Below are positions 46,335 to 58,682 of a DNA stretch of 64,000 nucleotides, in pieces. The stretch is from Echinostoma caproni (Eukaryota > Platyhelminthes > Trematoda > Plagiorchiida > Echinostomatidae), in the NCBI GenBank assembly GCA_900618425.1, contig UZAN01040135.1, positions 26,437 to 90,436 on the forward strand, given 5' to 3'. Every line of letters begins with the position of its first letter. The first letter of the stretch is position 1. The position numbers and the translations under genes are program-made. Under the pieces are notes generated by a model. It saw only the letters and a program-made list of their open reading frames with translations. It ran no database searches and had not been told where the DNA came from.

Positions 46335-49300
46335 TAATGGTTATCACCGATACATCCGTTTGTGTCTTTGGTTGTCGTGATCAAAACAATCAACAGGCAT
46401 TTTATTCTCTTATTATATGTAATCTTTATTTATGTCTTATTCTACGTCTTTTGTTTCATGTCATCCTAATTGACACAATTACGTTAGGTGGAACTTTCAC
46501 AAATATTGCCCATAAACTGAATGATCTCCAGATCAACATAGAAGCGAAGTCACTATCTTTGGATCTGTCTTTGTATTCCTTTCGTAGGTATACACGTATC
46601 ACTTAGTTCCTCGTTTGGCTGGAGCTATAATCAAACGCTTCTCTGTGAGACAGTATCATGATTCATTGCATTGCATCGTATTGAATTGGATTATCTTTCG
46701 GACGTTCCATTTATTCCGGATCTCGTCAGTTGTCCGATTACTCATTTTTGTGGGCATTTTCCATCTTTCCTGTAATAATTCAAATTTCATTAACAGGTTA
46801 CGTTCAAAATCATAAAACTATTAAATTTTGACAAATATCCAAGCATATCTAACAATATCTGACCCCATTTTGGTCACATGACGATCGTTTGCCTCCTGCA
46901 TTCTTTCTCATTTACGACGGTACAGAGCAAGAATTTAAAGATTTTCTTTCGGACCAAGGGATACCAAGTAATTTATTTCTTGAATCGGCATGAGTGTTCA
47001 CCCAAACCAAACTGGTCAGTTTCGAATCAGGACATGTCCAAATCTGTCAAGCATCAATTGCGAGTGGTCATCGGGAGAAGGTCAAATAAAGTAACACTAA
47101 TCCGAACTCCCCGCAAAATAACACATCTCTGGGTTTATTCAGTATGACACTTTGACCCGAACAGTTTTTCGTAGCATTTGAATCGTTTAACATCAACAAG
47201 CAATCTCCATCAGAAATCATTTATTTTGCCTTTTTGAAAGAATATACATGTACTAAGATAAACCAGATATCACTCAACATCAAAGTGATCGGGACCCTAA
47301 TTAAATCGTGAATAGTGAATAAACAGACACCCTGCACCAATAGAAACTGAGCAAAATTTTCCAATCAGTTTTGCGGAATGGAAAATAACGGGGGAGAAAG
47401 CGTGACATCGAAAAGGAACTCCATTACCAAAATCATCAACAAAACTTACCGTAAAAGACCGGATGGACCGGATGAAACACAAGAACCACATACAAAAGCT
47501 AGAAAAATGAGAAAAAATAAATATCATAGATTGTGTTGAATTACACTCGATTAAACGCCAAAGGCAGTCAAATTAACATCGAGCTATCCAGCCGTCAGGC
47601 AAATAAATATATTAAATATGTGGCTGAAAAACTCCCTCGCTTAAGAATGTAGATAGAAAAACTTTTGGTGGAAGTTTTAAAACACATTTCGGTGTTTTGG
47701 GACAGCAAAAATGCTTTTAGCCTAATCCACATTGGCGGCTGAGGCTACTTTCATGTGTTAGATACCAAGACGTCAGTGTTAGCGATATGCGTTATCGATT
47801 CAATGGTGATCTGATCGAGAATCGACATCATAGAAACTTTCGGTTGCACTACGACATCAAATAAACCGTTAGTTTATTTGGTCAGTGCCTAGGAATGTAC
47901 ACATCGGACAAATCAAGATGTTCGGTACCAAGAACTATATGAGTGGATGTGAATTATAATAAAATTTTACTGGTATCTGTTTATGACCGCATTGTACTGG
48001 TTTTTCCGGACATAAGTGGTTCGCAAAAATATATTTTTATTTATTTCACAACATGTGATTGACAAAAATATGAAAAGAGTGTGTTGAGTGTAAACGGTAC
48101 GAGTCAGTTCTTGACAGAAAAAAGGGACGGGTCGAAAGGATCAAGCGTATGTCGATTTTGCATGTAATCTCCAATAGGGCCATATCGTTAGGTTTGTTGC
48201 CAAAACAGTTTAGTTATCAGAACCAATTTTCATTCCAAATGCAATTCAGACAGACATGTTTCTGCTCCATCCAAATCCAGTGTTCTCACTCGAAATGGGT
48301 TTGAGGCTCACGAATCGAGTTCTGTTTTCAGTGATGGACTAATTTGTGATTTTAAATTGGGAATTGTGTTCCAAAAGCGATTTTTTTTCCATAAAAAACT
48401 ATACTGGTAGTTAATAGACCACAGCTAAAAGCCAATAGGAGTTCGCTCATTGTGAAAAGGGTATGCTTATTTATAGAGAGCATTGAGGGCAAGGGAATAC
48501 GTGCTTAAACTGCAGGGTTGATTCGCTTTCTGTCGGCCCATTTCCGTTATCCATGTTCTGATTGGCTGTCTCAGAACAATGCAATTTTCATAAAGCATAA
48601 AATAAATCGTATTACTATTATTATCATTATGATTACTCTATTAGTGAAACACATGTAATGATAAATATTCTTTGACTTTATCGGCTTCTTCATGCAGTGC
48701 ATCGTTGCAAAGTATTGAATTGTGAAACAAAATGCTAAACTCACTGAATTTAGAACTTTGATTTTCCTCCGTTTCTCTAGGAGTAATTGATTGTCAACAT
48801 TCTGATGAGGGGTTTTCAAACCTCAGCTTTTTGGGGACAACTAAACAGCGTGTCCCCCTTGGGAAGCTTTTCTAGTTCTTAGAAGAGTTCCCACTCCGTC
48901 CAATTTAAGTGATCAACACGGCTTTATATGAAATAAGGCTTTTTAAACACGAGCTCGAAGAAATCTATGAATGGAAATCTTCACTGTTACTTTTTACCGT
49001 CAATTAAGTGCTTACTGCTACTTTGTAAATAGCGTGCAAAACTATTAGTCGTCAGAAGTGAATGTGCGGTGGTATCGTGAACTTATCGTGTTTGGTCGGC
49101 CCAGATTACTCTTTGGTAATATGCAGGAGCTTCAAGTATTTTGTGAATATGTGTCGCTTTCAATGATATCATTGTTTTTAGTGGAAGTTGGGGAAAAAAC
49201 TTTTACAGTTCTAACTGGTTTACCATTCGACCGTGCTCGTTCCTCGCGAGTTGTTAGTGCGCAAAATGAAAACTGCATAAACAACAAATCCAATATACCA

Positions 49301-50528
49301 AAACAACTGGTTTTGCGAAGTAGCAAAATAGTTATATTCAAAAGTTTTGATTTGGTCCAATCAAAAAGATTTGACTTATTTACATTATATTGTTTTCATG
49401 CCCACAGGGCAGGAAACAAAAGCCGAAAAATTCCCAGCATTACTGTACTGTTTTGATAATATTCGGTTTGGTCAAAAGAGCAAACCTATTGGTCCATCTG
49501 AAAACGAAAACTAGCATTTCGTAACTATAAGGAAGTCGAACACCGGATTACTGATCACAATTTATCCCTTGACTACAAGCATCACAGTTAAGCCCTGTTG
49601 TAAGTGGTTATTTTTGCTCACTTCACCATGTGGTTTGGAATGTTTCCAACCCAGTTCCAGGCTGAGCGACGTGAAATCTTTCCATTAGCATCCTATAAGG
49701 TGGGTTTGAACTATGTCGCGTATATACGGACTATAATAATGTGGCCTACTCTCCGTTGATCAAGTGCATAATATGCCGCCCTTTTATTTGTGCGGTCCCG
49801 AGTTCCGTCTCACGTTTTGCTCATGGATTCAACAACAAGGCAGAAACAATTTTGCAGATCTTCCCAGCTTTTTCGTTCTCTTTTCCTATAATATATGCAA
49901 GACCGGAATTGATATTCTGAATTTCTTTTGTGTTACATGCTGCTGACAATTAAACTAATAACGAAACCTAAGGCAGAACACACTAATGAATAAGACAGGC
50001 CGCATATGTTCATAGGAAGATCCTCGGTCAAATAGAATGCATTCCTGAGAATTCCTTCTGTTGGTGGGTTGAAGATAAACAAGATAGAAATTTCGGATCC
50101 CATAAAAACACCTCACACGCTTTCTTCTCGGCAAAGTACTCAATACAGAAATATGCATAGCGGCTTTGTGACATTATTCAATAGAATTGTTGCATAGTCT
50201 TGTGCTGTTGGCTTTTGTTTATCGCACCATAAAAAAGTAAACTTTAACAATCCTCTTGTTGAGTGATTTCGATTAAATCAATTCCCTCTAGGCCCTCGGG
50301 GGAGGTTCCTCGATCACAACGCGCATATCTTGCGTTCATCCCGATCGGGCGCCTCATCGATATCAGGGATTTATCAACAGCACACAAGTGCCCATTGTAA
50401 ATTCGGTGGAGGCAGTGATTCAGAATGTGGTTTTCCATCAGACTCAATGCTGTTACTCACGTTGACATCACATGACCCGTCGAACATTCCAATTTATTTG
50501 GTATGCCACAGCTACATTATTTTAACAG
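46335..50528. other. Unannotated stretch
   Basis: No recognised gene or repeat in 4.2 kb. The longest frame is a 132-codon + strand stretch at 49058-49456 (for example EVGEKTFTVLTGLPFDRARS), with no domain and no splice support. It is AT-rich throughout. Confidence 0.4.
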
Positions 50529-50727
50529 CCCAGAGCAGTCCTATTCGACATACGCCAAAACGAAAGACATCGTAAAGGGAGACCGCATTTCGGCATACAA
50601 CGACGATCAATATAAGTGCCCAGTTTTTTTAATCAGATGCAATCACTCAGTAGCACGAGGTGCAGGTAATAAAACCATAAACTCAATGCTTAGAAAGATC
50701 GTGTTACAATGCAAAAGAAAGTTAGCG
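50529..50727 (+). CDS. Candidate internal exon, unknown product
   Basis: The acceptor CATTATTTTAACAG (ending 50528) and the strong donor TAGCG-GTAAGT (at 50728) enclose 199 bases. They are open in one frame: one base completing a codon, then 66 codons ending in phase 0. The peptide is polar and basic: PEQSYSTYAKTKDIVKGDRI, then YNDDQYKCPVFLIRCNHSVA and SMLRKIVLQCKRKLA. Its phase fits the start of the candidate terminal exon at 52915. No domain is recognised. With both splice sites and a long open frame, this is one of the better exon candidates in the window. Confidence 0.4.
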
Positions 50728-51014
50728 GTAAGTTTATTGACTTCTTTGAGCTTAAAACAATTTAGATCAGGTTAAACGGATAGCTTATGAGAGCATCCGA
50801 TTATTGGGATTAAACCACGACTTCTTATATGTTTTCAAGAACCTTCTGTTCTTTTGTGACTGAAATTTATTGGTGGGTAGGTATTTTCGGGCTATTTTGA
50901 TGCACTGAATTATTATTTCTACGACAGTATTTCTCGTTTCTCCAATTTTATGCTTACACATGTCCTGATCACTCCTTATGTTGTTAACGTAATTATCTTG
51001 GCAACTAAATTATA

Positions 51015-51561
51015 TTAAAATAAAAGTAGAGTCCGGAGTTGAGAATTCTCCAGACTGGGGTTAAAAAGTATGGAGACGTTTATATCTTCCCTTACTGATT
51101 CATATAATAGAGCCTTCATCAACTGTTTTGTCCATTCTTCTCGTGCAAACAGCAAGTTGTTCGTGCAGCACCGCTTCTGTCGGAATCCATATTGATTCGG
51201 TGACAAAACGTTGTTTTTCTAGGCGTTTCATCGGGGAATCTGCTGCTATGGACTCCATCACTCTGAACAACACTGGAAGGATAGTTACAGGGAGGTGGTT
51301 AACGGGATTGCTATGTCAATCGCTTTTGTAAATGGGTGAAATTACTCCCTGATTCCAGGATGGTGGATTGCAGTGTGATCGAACATCCTCTGGAATGGGA
51401 AGTCTGGTGGCTCGGATATTTGATTTGCCAAGCAGATAAGGGTTCGGGGATGAATATGGCGATGAATTCTTCCTCAAACACAATACCTTTCCTTTAACCA
51501 TTTTGGTAATGAAAGATACGATGGTTAGTAAAGGATATGTGGAATATGATGCATCCTGCAA
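51015..51561 (-). mobile_element. CR1/jockey-like RT remnant
   Basis: On the - strand, 51561-51316 ends with SWNQGVISPIYKSD, the W-x-x-(G/A)-x-(I/V)-x-PI(Y/H)K motif. In a second frame comes NPVNHLPVTILPVLFRVME, the usual N-(Y)RPVSL-x-x-x-x-K-x-ME region. A third frame, 51206-51015, gives SPNQYGFRQKRCCTNNLLFA, then REEWTKQLMKA. This is the Q-(H/Y)GF-x-x-x-(R)-SC-x-x-x-LL block of non-LTR RTs. The catalytic (F/Y)ADD part is not present, because the similarity stops near 51060. It lies between the candidate exons at 50529 and 52668, in the opposite orientation to them. Confidence 0.75.
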
Positions 51562-51605
51562 GGGAGGTACAGTTTTTCATTAGTTAACATAGCAAACACT
51601 TGGGT

Positions 51606-51800
51606 GCACATACACGCGTGAACACTAACCCCGATTAATGACCTTGAGCCGAGTCGATGTTTGTCACTATGTAGGCATTTCTTGCCATTTTATTTGGACA
51701 AAAATGACTAAGAATATTAAACAACAAATGTTCGCTCACCGCCTCGGTTTTCTTCAGTGTCACAACAGGAATAGTCAAAATGTATTTACTTTACTCCAAC
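51606..51800 (+). repeat. Dispersed repeat, copy B
   Basis: This is homologous to 4810-4995 in the same orientation, with conserved blocks AATGACCTTGA, CACTATGTAGGCA, TGACTAAGAATAT, TGTTCGCTCACCGCCTCGG and TTCAGTGTCA. It starts 45 bases after the RT remnant but on the other strand, so it need not belong to it. Confidence 0.75.
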
Positions 51801-52667
51801 CGAAATCGCTTCAAATGAAACCCGCACGTGATGATTTATGCATATCGGCTGATCATCATTTTTGCATGGTATACTGACAGTATAAATTACTGCATAGGAT
51901 CCAGGCATTTGTACATCCCATAAAGTATAACTGTTTTGGTTTGGTGACTGATTGTCTGATTCGCATTTCTCTCACTGCTACTTCTGGGTTTTGGTGGAAA
52001 AAATATTATTGATTTGCACTAACCACCCCTCAGAATCCATCGTCACGCACAACCCTCAGAAGCATCAAACTGGAGTTTAGCTCCCTTCAAACCTCCTAAG
52101 GAGTCCGTATCCCACATTCCGTCCAGGCTTTGATCGACAAGTGAAATCGATCAACATCAAACTTCCGTATGAATGCTCCTTTTCATAGATCTTATTCTTC
52201 CTTCGTTATTGGATATTCACGGGGCGTTCCGAGCGTGGCAAAATAGTCACAGTAAAGAAAGCCGTTCTAATCAAATTAGCAGAGAGTGCGGTTTTCAGAT
52301 CCAGCCTCGGGGACCCGTTCGCCGTGCGTTCTGAGTAGATACGCGGCCCGTTTAAGAACTTCGTAACAGTCAAACCGTTGTTTCTATCCCATTAAACCAG
52401 TATATATTTAGTAAACTCACTGTCCGACGTTTGGTAAGTTATGCGTCGCAATAAAATGTTCACCAACTTTCAACGTCGACTGGACAGTATGAGAAACATT
52501 AAGCAACATATGCATCGTGTAGAAGCAAGTGTAAGAGCACAGGCATGCACATACAGACAAACACACCCCTGCCCTTCCTGAATCTCTGTCGCTCATAATT
52601 TAATTATGAGGCCCCTTGAAAAATTTATGTTCACTGAATTTTATTGCTCCTCCTGTGCTTCGGACAG

Positions 52668-52858
52668 ACAAAAAGCGAACTTGGTACTCGGTCTATAGTT
52701 CCCGGTCGAGCAATCAAATACCTCTGGTTTTGGAATTTCCTATCCATGTCCGGATGTCAAATAAGACACAACAACCCAAGTGTTTACTATTTCCGTCCTT
52801 GAGAGCATTACGCTTTTCACAATCCCATTTTATGACCATTTACAAGCCGCTGGGATAG
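52668..52858 (+). CDS. Candidate terminal exon after strong acceptor
   Basis: A long pyrimidine tract and acceptor (GCTCCTCCTGTGCTTCGGACAG, a 22-base run given here as positions 52646-52667) open a frame of 62 residues. It starts two bases before a full codon. It reads KKRTWYSVYSSRSSNQIPLV, then EFPIHVRMSNKTQQPKCLLF and SHFMTIYKPLG, and stops at 52856-52858. No poly(A) hexamer is close behind it. The frame is compositionally coding-like but no family is recognised. It is not phase-compatible with the exon ending at 50727, so if both are real another exon lies between or they belong to different transcripts. Confidence 0.3.
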
Positions 52859-52914
52859 CGCGATTGGTCACCCAAGAAATTATCACCGGAATGTATTTTT
52901 TCAGGTGAATCCAG

Positions 52915-52974
52915 AAAACCGAGGAGGCCGACTTGTTCACTGAAGCTGAGGTGGATGAACCAAACGTCATGTAG
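52915..52974 (+). CDS. Candidate short acidic terminal exon
   Basis: After the tract TATTTTTTCAGGTGAATCCAG (21 bases at 52894-52914, two possible acceptors), a phase-0 frame reads KTEEADLFTEAEVDEPNVM and stops at 52972-52974. The acidic run is unlike its AT-rich surroundings. The exon fits the end phase of the exon at 50529-50727. It is only 19 codons long, so support is weak. Confidence 0.25.
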   Translation, partial: KTEEADLFTEAEVDEPNVM

Positions 52975-53106
52975 AACTTGTAACTAATTTCGAATCAAAC
53001 ATCTGCTCACTTTATTCTGGGTTATTTGGGGTACATATGTACATATCTAATTACTGCAGTCTCTGTTTGCATTCGTTTATCGTAAGAAAGTGGAACTTCG
53101 AATGTA

Positions 53107-53274
53107 ATGCACGCAGTGTTACTCAACGAAAACAAGCCAGTCAACAAGTGGATAATAGAGCGAAAAGTCATACTGGCTGTTCACGCAATTGACACTAGTT
53201 ATTTCGTCGTGAGGCTAACGTACGTTGCACTACAAACGCTCCTGAAGGAGTACATAGCCAGAGAAGTAGCCAGG
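53107..53274 (+). CDS. Weak candidate exon
   Basis: An ATG at 53107 opens 56 codons (MHAVLLNENKPVNKWIIERK, then VALQTLLKEYIAREVAR) up to a donor-like CCAGG-GTATGC at 53275. It could be a first exon. No promoter or domain is seen. Confidence 0.18.
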
Positions 53275-53524
53275 GTATGCAGCTTATTATTTGGCTGATT
53301 TGGACTTCGGGTGAGCCCGTGAGCAATTNGCTTTCTAGGTCCGCCTCACTGCACGTGTCCGACGTCGGGTTAGATATCGCAGTTCCTTGAAAATGTAGAC
53401 AGGTGAACTATTTCTTTTTCGCATCCACGTGAACCTGTTGGGATAGTATTTTTTCCTAAACAGCTCAGGATAACCATTTTATTTACTGATGACTTTAATT
53501 TGGGTCAGTTGTTCATCTGACGCA

Positions 53525-53979
53525 CTTTCTGAACTTCTCTGGTGCGCTCGCGATGTTGGACAGTAAAGCAAAGTTGTTTTCTGTCCAGATGAGAGGAAGC
53601 TGTAAAAGTTTGTATATTGCCCTGTAGAAGTTTGTTTTCTATTTATTCGAAGCTGTTAGCAAACCGTCGTCTTTTCGTAGACGTACCACGTCCAATAAGG
53701 CTCATTTGAGATTTACTTGTGCATCTAACGTGAGCTGAATCGATTCGTAAGCTTCTTTAGCATTTAGAGCAATCCTGTTTAGACCCTACCTACGCAAAAT
53801 ATGTCGGCCACGAATCGGTAATACAAGCTTATTTTCTCAATTTCTTGTATCGACATTTTATTTTGTAATGAGGCCAAAATATATTCGCTTATAAGATCCC
53901 TTGTGTGATCTGCAAAGACAGGATTATGAGTTATTCGAAAAAAGTTGTTCTCGTTTGAACCGTCGTTCCAATGTTTCAA
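53525..53979 (-). mobile_element. PLE reverse transcriptase remnant
   Basis: The - strand frame 53979-53779 reads LISEYILASLQNKMSIQEIE, then KISLYYRFVADIFCVGR. PLE RTs have L-(L/I)-(A/S)-(D/E)-x-(F/Y)-(M/L)-A-x-LE followed by (Y)YRYVDD-(I/T)F-x-V. The first catalytic Asp is Ala here (codon 53806-53808) while the second (53803-53805) is kept. After several stops the sequence gives NRKQTSTGQYTNFYSFLSSG and QKTTLLYCPTSRAH. This matches the Y-RK-(P/Q)-T-x-T-G-x-Y-T-x-(F/W) and K-x-x-L-(I/L)-Y-x-x-x-x-RA-H blocks downstream of the active site. The endonuclease is not present on the 3' side. Confidence 0.6.
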
Positions 53980-56900
53980 CTTTTCACCCCCGCCTTGTTT
54001 CGTATCACTGATGAAAGATATTTTACAGACGTAACGGCCATTAAGAGTTGTTCTTTAAAACTGATCATTGTTCAAGTTTAGGCATCACGCACAATCCTCA
54101 TTTCATCTAGTCAACCGTACATTCGGCATTCACTCGACTCGAGTATCGCTGTTGTTTGGGGCTCACCGGCGGTGTACATCCACCGTTTACTCCGCGATTT
54201 GCATCCCGGACCACCTGGATGCAGTGTGTGTGTGTTATCATGATGCCAACTGGCTCTTACTGGATTTAACTAGGTATCGTAGTTCAAGTTTGATCAGTCT
54301 CCAGACCAGGTACGGAGTTTGATTTCAACCAGAAAGAAACGAATGCAATGATCTGCACTGTTTTAGGGAAAAAAGCGATTTCCTTAAAGTAAGCTTGACG
54401 ATTACAAATATGGTTCAAGAGTTCATTCAAATATCCACACTATTATACTTCACACTTGTCTATCTGCAGTTGGGTTAGGTGGAGTATAGTATACTTCCTA
54501 GATCAAAGCTGTCTATTACAGAGAGTAAGCAATTGGGTCTTTTAACTAGCCAGAGCCTAACTCACGGGCTATTGGAGCTGTGTGTGGATACCGCAATCTT
54601 TTCGAGCCGATGTCCAGTTCATTGGATCACATGCCATTTGAAATCAGCTTTGTGTCCATGATGCCCAAGACACTTTGACGCCCCAACCAACGGGTGACCG
54701 TCGATACAACCAAGGTGTGTGAGTGTTACGCTTCTTCTCCCCCGGTAATTTGGGATTTATGGCTATCGCCCCCAGGTGAAAACACACCGGTTCAGCAACT
54801 CGGTTATGGCTCCGGATATCATAAAAAGAAGTCTGTCACAAACAAGCACTGATTGAGGTCTCCCCAGCAGAGATCATGTGTCTCGACTTTGATTCAAATG
54901 TACGTTTAGGCGGTAAAATGAGGTGACTCTGTCTTCTGGCTACCAAGGCTGTTAACTGCTGACAGTCTGTCAAAGATTCAATTGGAAATTCCGTTCTCTT
55001 TTGTGATGATCGACAAATGGTACTGAACATTTCTTTGGTTCTTGTTGGTATTCATCACAATCAGGCTCTATATGTGTGTTCCTTCCGGGACACGAGAAAC
55101 AAACTTTTATGCTAGGATTTGAAACCAACCCCGTACATCCGGACAATTGCATTCCCAAATACAACAGTAGTGAGGAGTACACCAATGACCATGTGATGTG
55201 GCATCAACTAACCGTCCTTATCTTGATGGAACAATAAGTGGGGAACTCACCATCCTTCGAGTCAGAATATGTGAATAAACACTGCTGGGGCTCCTGAAAT
55301 GAATAAAACAGTTTTTATGTCTTTTCTGTGGTATGCATGGTACTCAATCTCGACTGGTGAGTCCCGTTCTGATTGGTTATTGAAAAATTTGCTCTCATGT
55401 GAAAAATTACACACCGTAAACAGCGATATTGAAAGCCCCAGTGGTTCGTTTGAACTCGATAAATCTCCACAGTGTCTAGTCAAGCTACGTGAACGTTAAG
55501 GTTTTTCCTGAATATCGCGTGTGTCATCTGTGCTAGTCCTCCATGGATTCCACATTGAATTCTCATGTGATCATCTGCTCCGTCTAAAAGCGCGTTTGAA
55601 TCTGGGGGCAGCAATCGGGACCAGGGACCATGGGAAAGCAAATAAGATATAACTATCTTAGGAAACAAATCCCTTTCTGTATTCATTCTATAGTATTTAC
55701 CCTAATGGGATCAAATATTGGATATTTAAGGTTACCCTCAAACTAATAGAGCGGAAAGCCAGCAGCTGAAGGTAGAGTTCAAATTGGAAGATAGTAAACC
55801 AAAAATCTATGCCTACAGTGAGTAATAATAGCACAGAATGTGATCAAATTCCCAACTGAGAGATAATACTACCCATTCCGGTTAGTGAAACACGTACAGT
55901 AGCGTGCGTTGGAGATGGTAAAATCATCCCAACAACTGCAAGAATTTGTATTCCCGCTGATTAAATGAAGCCAAGTAAATTGCTTTTCCCAAAATCACTG
56001 GTGCATGTTCCCCTGTACTTGAAACGGTGCAACCCATTTTATATGGACTGGAGTTACCAAAAGTCCAACTTCGTCAATTTTTCGTTGAGTCAGCGTCAAA
56101 CAACCATGATGGAAACCCTGGAGAAGTAATGAAAAATCAATTTATGCTGTGACTTAATTTGCTATGCTACCAGTAAACCAACTATTGATATGGATGGGAA
56201 AAATCACGGCTTTATCTAATCAATGCTCTGATTGGTACGCTCTGCTTAGAGTATTTCAATGGATTGCCTTATAGCTTTTGGAACTGCGCAGTTCAGGAAA
56301 TAACTAGTTATGAAGAAAATTACTTATCGGTTCATAAATTTGATTTAGCCCAGGGCGATCCATTCCTACCGTTTGTGTGGTAATTCTGGTAGTATAGACC
56401 GATCGATCACCAGTTACTCGCCATGAGATTGCAAACGCTTCGTCTCTAATTGCAGTCGTGTTCGCAGTGGGGTAATTAAAACAACAATAGCCATAATAAC
56501 TAGCATATTTATTTGCTAAAAATGATTTAGCAACTGGACATTTCGTTCAGGTGGCAGAATAATTATAGCCACCCTGCGTGCCGCATACTTGACACTGATA
56601 ATCTTCAATTCACCTTTCAGAAATGCCATCAATTCAGCAGAATGAAGTTTGCCGGAGGATTAAAATAAAAATGGTTCTCTCTCCCCCCCCCCAGACTGCA
56701 TCTCCACCACGTTTTATCAACTTTTCCCCTCTCAACAACTCAACAGTGAGCATCTTTTTCTGGATACAAAAAATTGAGATGAGAATCTGTAATTGTCAGC
56801 TACAATCTCCCAAATGATCGAGGAGGGAAGAGAATGACTTGCTATAGCCCGGGTATGATCGGGTGTGATCGAGTGTAGCTCTATCATAATTACAAGCCAA

Positions 56901-57041
56901 TTTCACGAAAACCTGATCGGGGAAGGGTGCAATTAAATTGTTGCATAGATGATCCGGATCGAAAAATAACTTGTTTAACTGAGCCAACTATCATCGATTC
57001 ACAAACTCTAGGCTTACTGCTGTACATTCAATACCCTGTCT
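53980..57041. other. Unannotated stretch
   Basis: No recognised element. A G+C-richer + strand frame at 54068-54322, a + frame at 55299-55499 (KLHTVNSDIESPSGSFELDK) and a - strand Cys/His-containing frame at 54970-55185 are coding-like but unassigned. A run of ten C at 56683-56692 lies in a + frame at 56623-56817 that follows a fair acceptor (TTCACCTTTCAG). Confidence 0.35.
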
Positions 57042-57287
57042 ATGGAACAAATAGAAGTAGAGATGAGTAGATGTCTGGACGGAATGGAAATGAACAGTAA
57101 GCAAGATCGGCACACTATAAGCAGACGTGATATGGTTCAATTTGTATGCACAGAGACAGAAAATTCAGATCAGCTTCCCTCACTCAGTCTGAGTCATGAC
57201 TTGAGCTGCGAACATCAAACAACATTTCACGACTTTCCTCGTTTACGACTCACCCTAGGACATGCTAAATTTTCCCGGCGTGGGTAG
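57042..57287 (+). CDS. Unidentified 81-codon open frame
   Basis: It starts at ATG 57042 and stops at 57285-57287. The peptide is polar (MEQIEVEMSRCLDGMEMNSK, then LPSLSLSHDLSCEHQTTFHD and LRLTLGHAKFSRRG). It shows coding-like composition and no low-complexity bias. There is no signal peptide, membrane segment or known domain. It could be an unspliced small gene, an exon or chance. Confidence 0.2.
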   Translation: MEQIEVEMSRCLDGMEMNSKQDRHTISRRDMVQFVCTETENSDQLPSLSLSHDLSCEHQTTFHDFPRLRLTLGHAKFSRRG

Positions 57288-58682
57288 CAGCTGCAAACAC
57301 TTCGATTAAAGTGTAAAAATCATTTGCGGATTCAATGTGTACATAAAATCTACAACATTTCACTATTATTACCAATCTCATTACGGAATGGGAAAACCAA
57401 CGGTTGCTATTTCTGACAGCCTGAATGGCTCTGTACCTAAGCCCTCATGGAATGTTGACTCACCGGTTAAGTTTCCAAACTCGTGAGCAAAAGAACACCA
57501 TATATATTTTACTACTCGAGCCCAAACATTCATAGGTTTCGCTCACGCATTTCGTATAATTCTTCTCCGGTAACTCTGACTCGGTTTTGATCATTCCGTT
57601 GGGTAAATAATTTCCTTTTCACAAGGACCAAGAATCCATCCATAACTCGATTTGCCAGTATTTTCAATGCAATCCCCTCTGGAGCCTCCGAGCTGGCCTG
57701 ATTGATCATGTTCTAGGGCAGTTATACACTAATGGCTTCCGAAAACATATTAGAATCTTTAGGACTGGACTAAATTCAATAACCGTGCAATAGAATCGTG
57801 CATTCAAACTTGTCGTTTATTGAAACCTATTATCGAGTATATTTTGTTTGCATCAGTGACTCAATTGTTGTCTTGTTTCCATAGTTGAGGTTATGTGAAG
57901 ATCGACATAGAACGTTCCGTTTCAATCAAGTTAGACAGTTTCATAAATTAAGCCATTAACTTTTTCATACAAACCAATTGACCTAAGAACTAAGTAACTT
58001 GTGCGATAGCCCAATATCACCATCCAATGTTTATGCATAAAAAACACCTTGCAGCTGCACCATTACGACGTTGATTTTAGTGGTTTCATGCTTATCCAAA
58101 TAGTAAAAATGGCAATATTTAATCACCCCGTCAAAAACACTGCTTGAATGTGCAAACCAAAACGATCTTTAATGTAGGAACAATTATTATTACTCACAGA
58201 GAAGATCTATCCCTAACTGATGGGGGAAAACCGTTTCCCCATTTGCAGAGCTTAAAATCATTTACGGTTCACCGGATACCTTCGCGGTGACATTTGAGCG
58301 GCCTAGTTTCCAAATTCTTCCTATTGGCTTAGAAGCTGACAAGCTCTGTGTGTGCCCGTACTGTCGCAACTGGGGTTTTGTAAGAGGCCGGGCAAAATTT
58401 ACCTTGGTTCCTCGTTCTTCCAATTCCAACGTACGAAATGAGGTGAAATCCAGTGCGTAACCGAAGGGATGTCGATATGCAGGTCAGACCCGGTCCTCGT
58501 GCAAGCAGATGCAATACATAATAATATTGGTAATATCAGCTTAATGTAACTGACGGTCTGTATTCATCCACACAAACACACACACATACTTATTAGCACA
58601 ACCCTGTTCCTTTGCACGTAGATTGGCCTCGAAACGCCCTTTCAAACTTTGACATCTCTATTTCTTCTCCTTTCCAATTAAG
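57288..58682. other. Unannotated stretch
   Basis: Nothing recognised. It includes a CA-rich run near 58568-58590. Confidence 0.45.

Noticed and set aside
47297..47527. FVDDFGNG on the - strand as an RT active site
   Set aside because: None of the flanking RT motifs are present in any frame.
54970..55185. CFSCPGRNTHIEPDC as a possible zinc knuckle on the - strand
   Set aside because: The Cys-Cys-His-Cys spacing is one residue off the usual C-x2-C-x4-H-x4-C, and no Gag-like sequence surrounds it.
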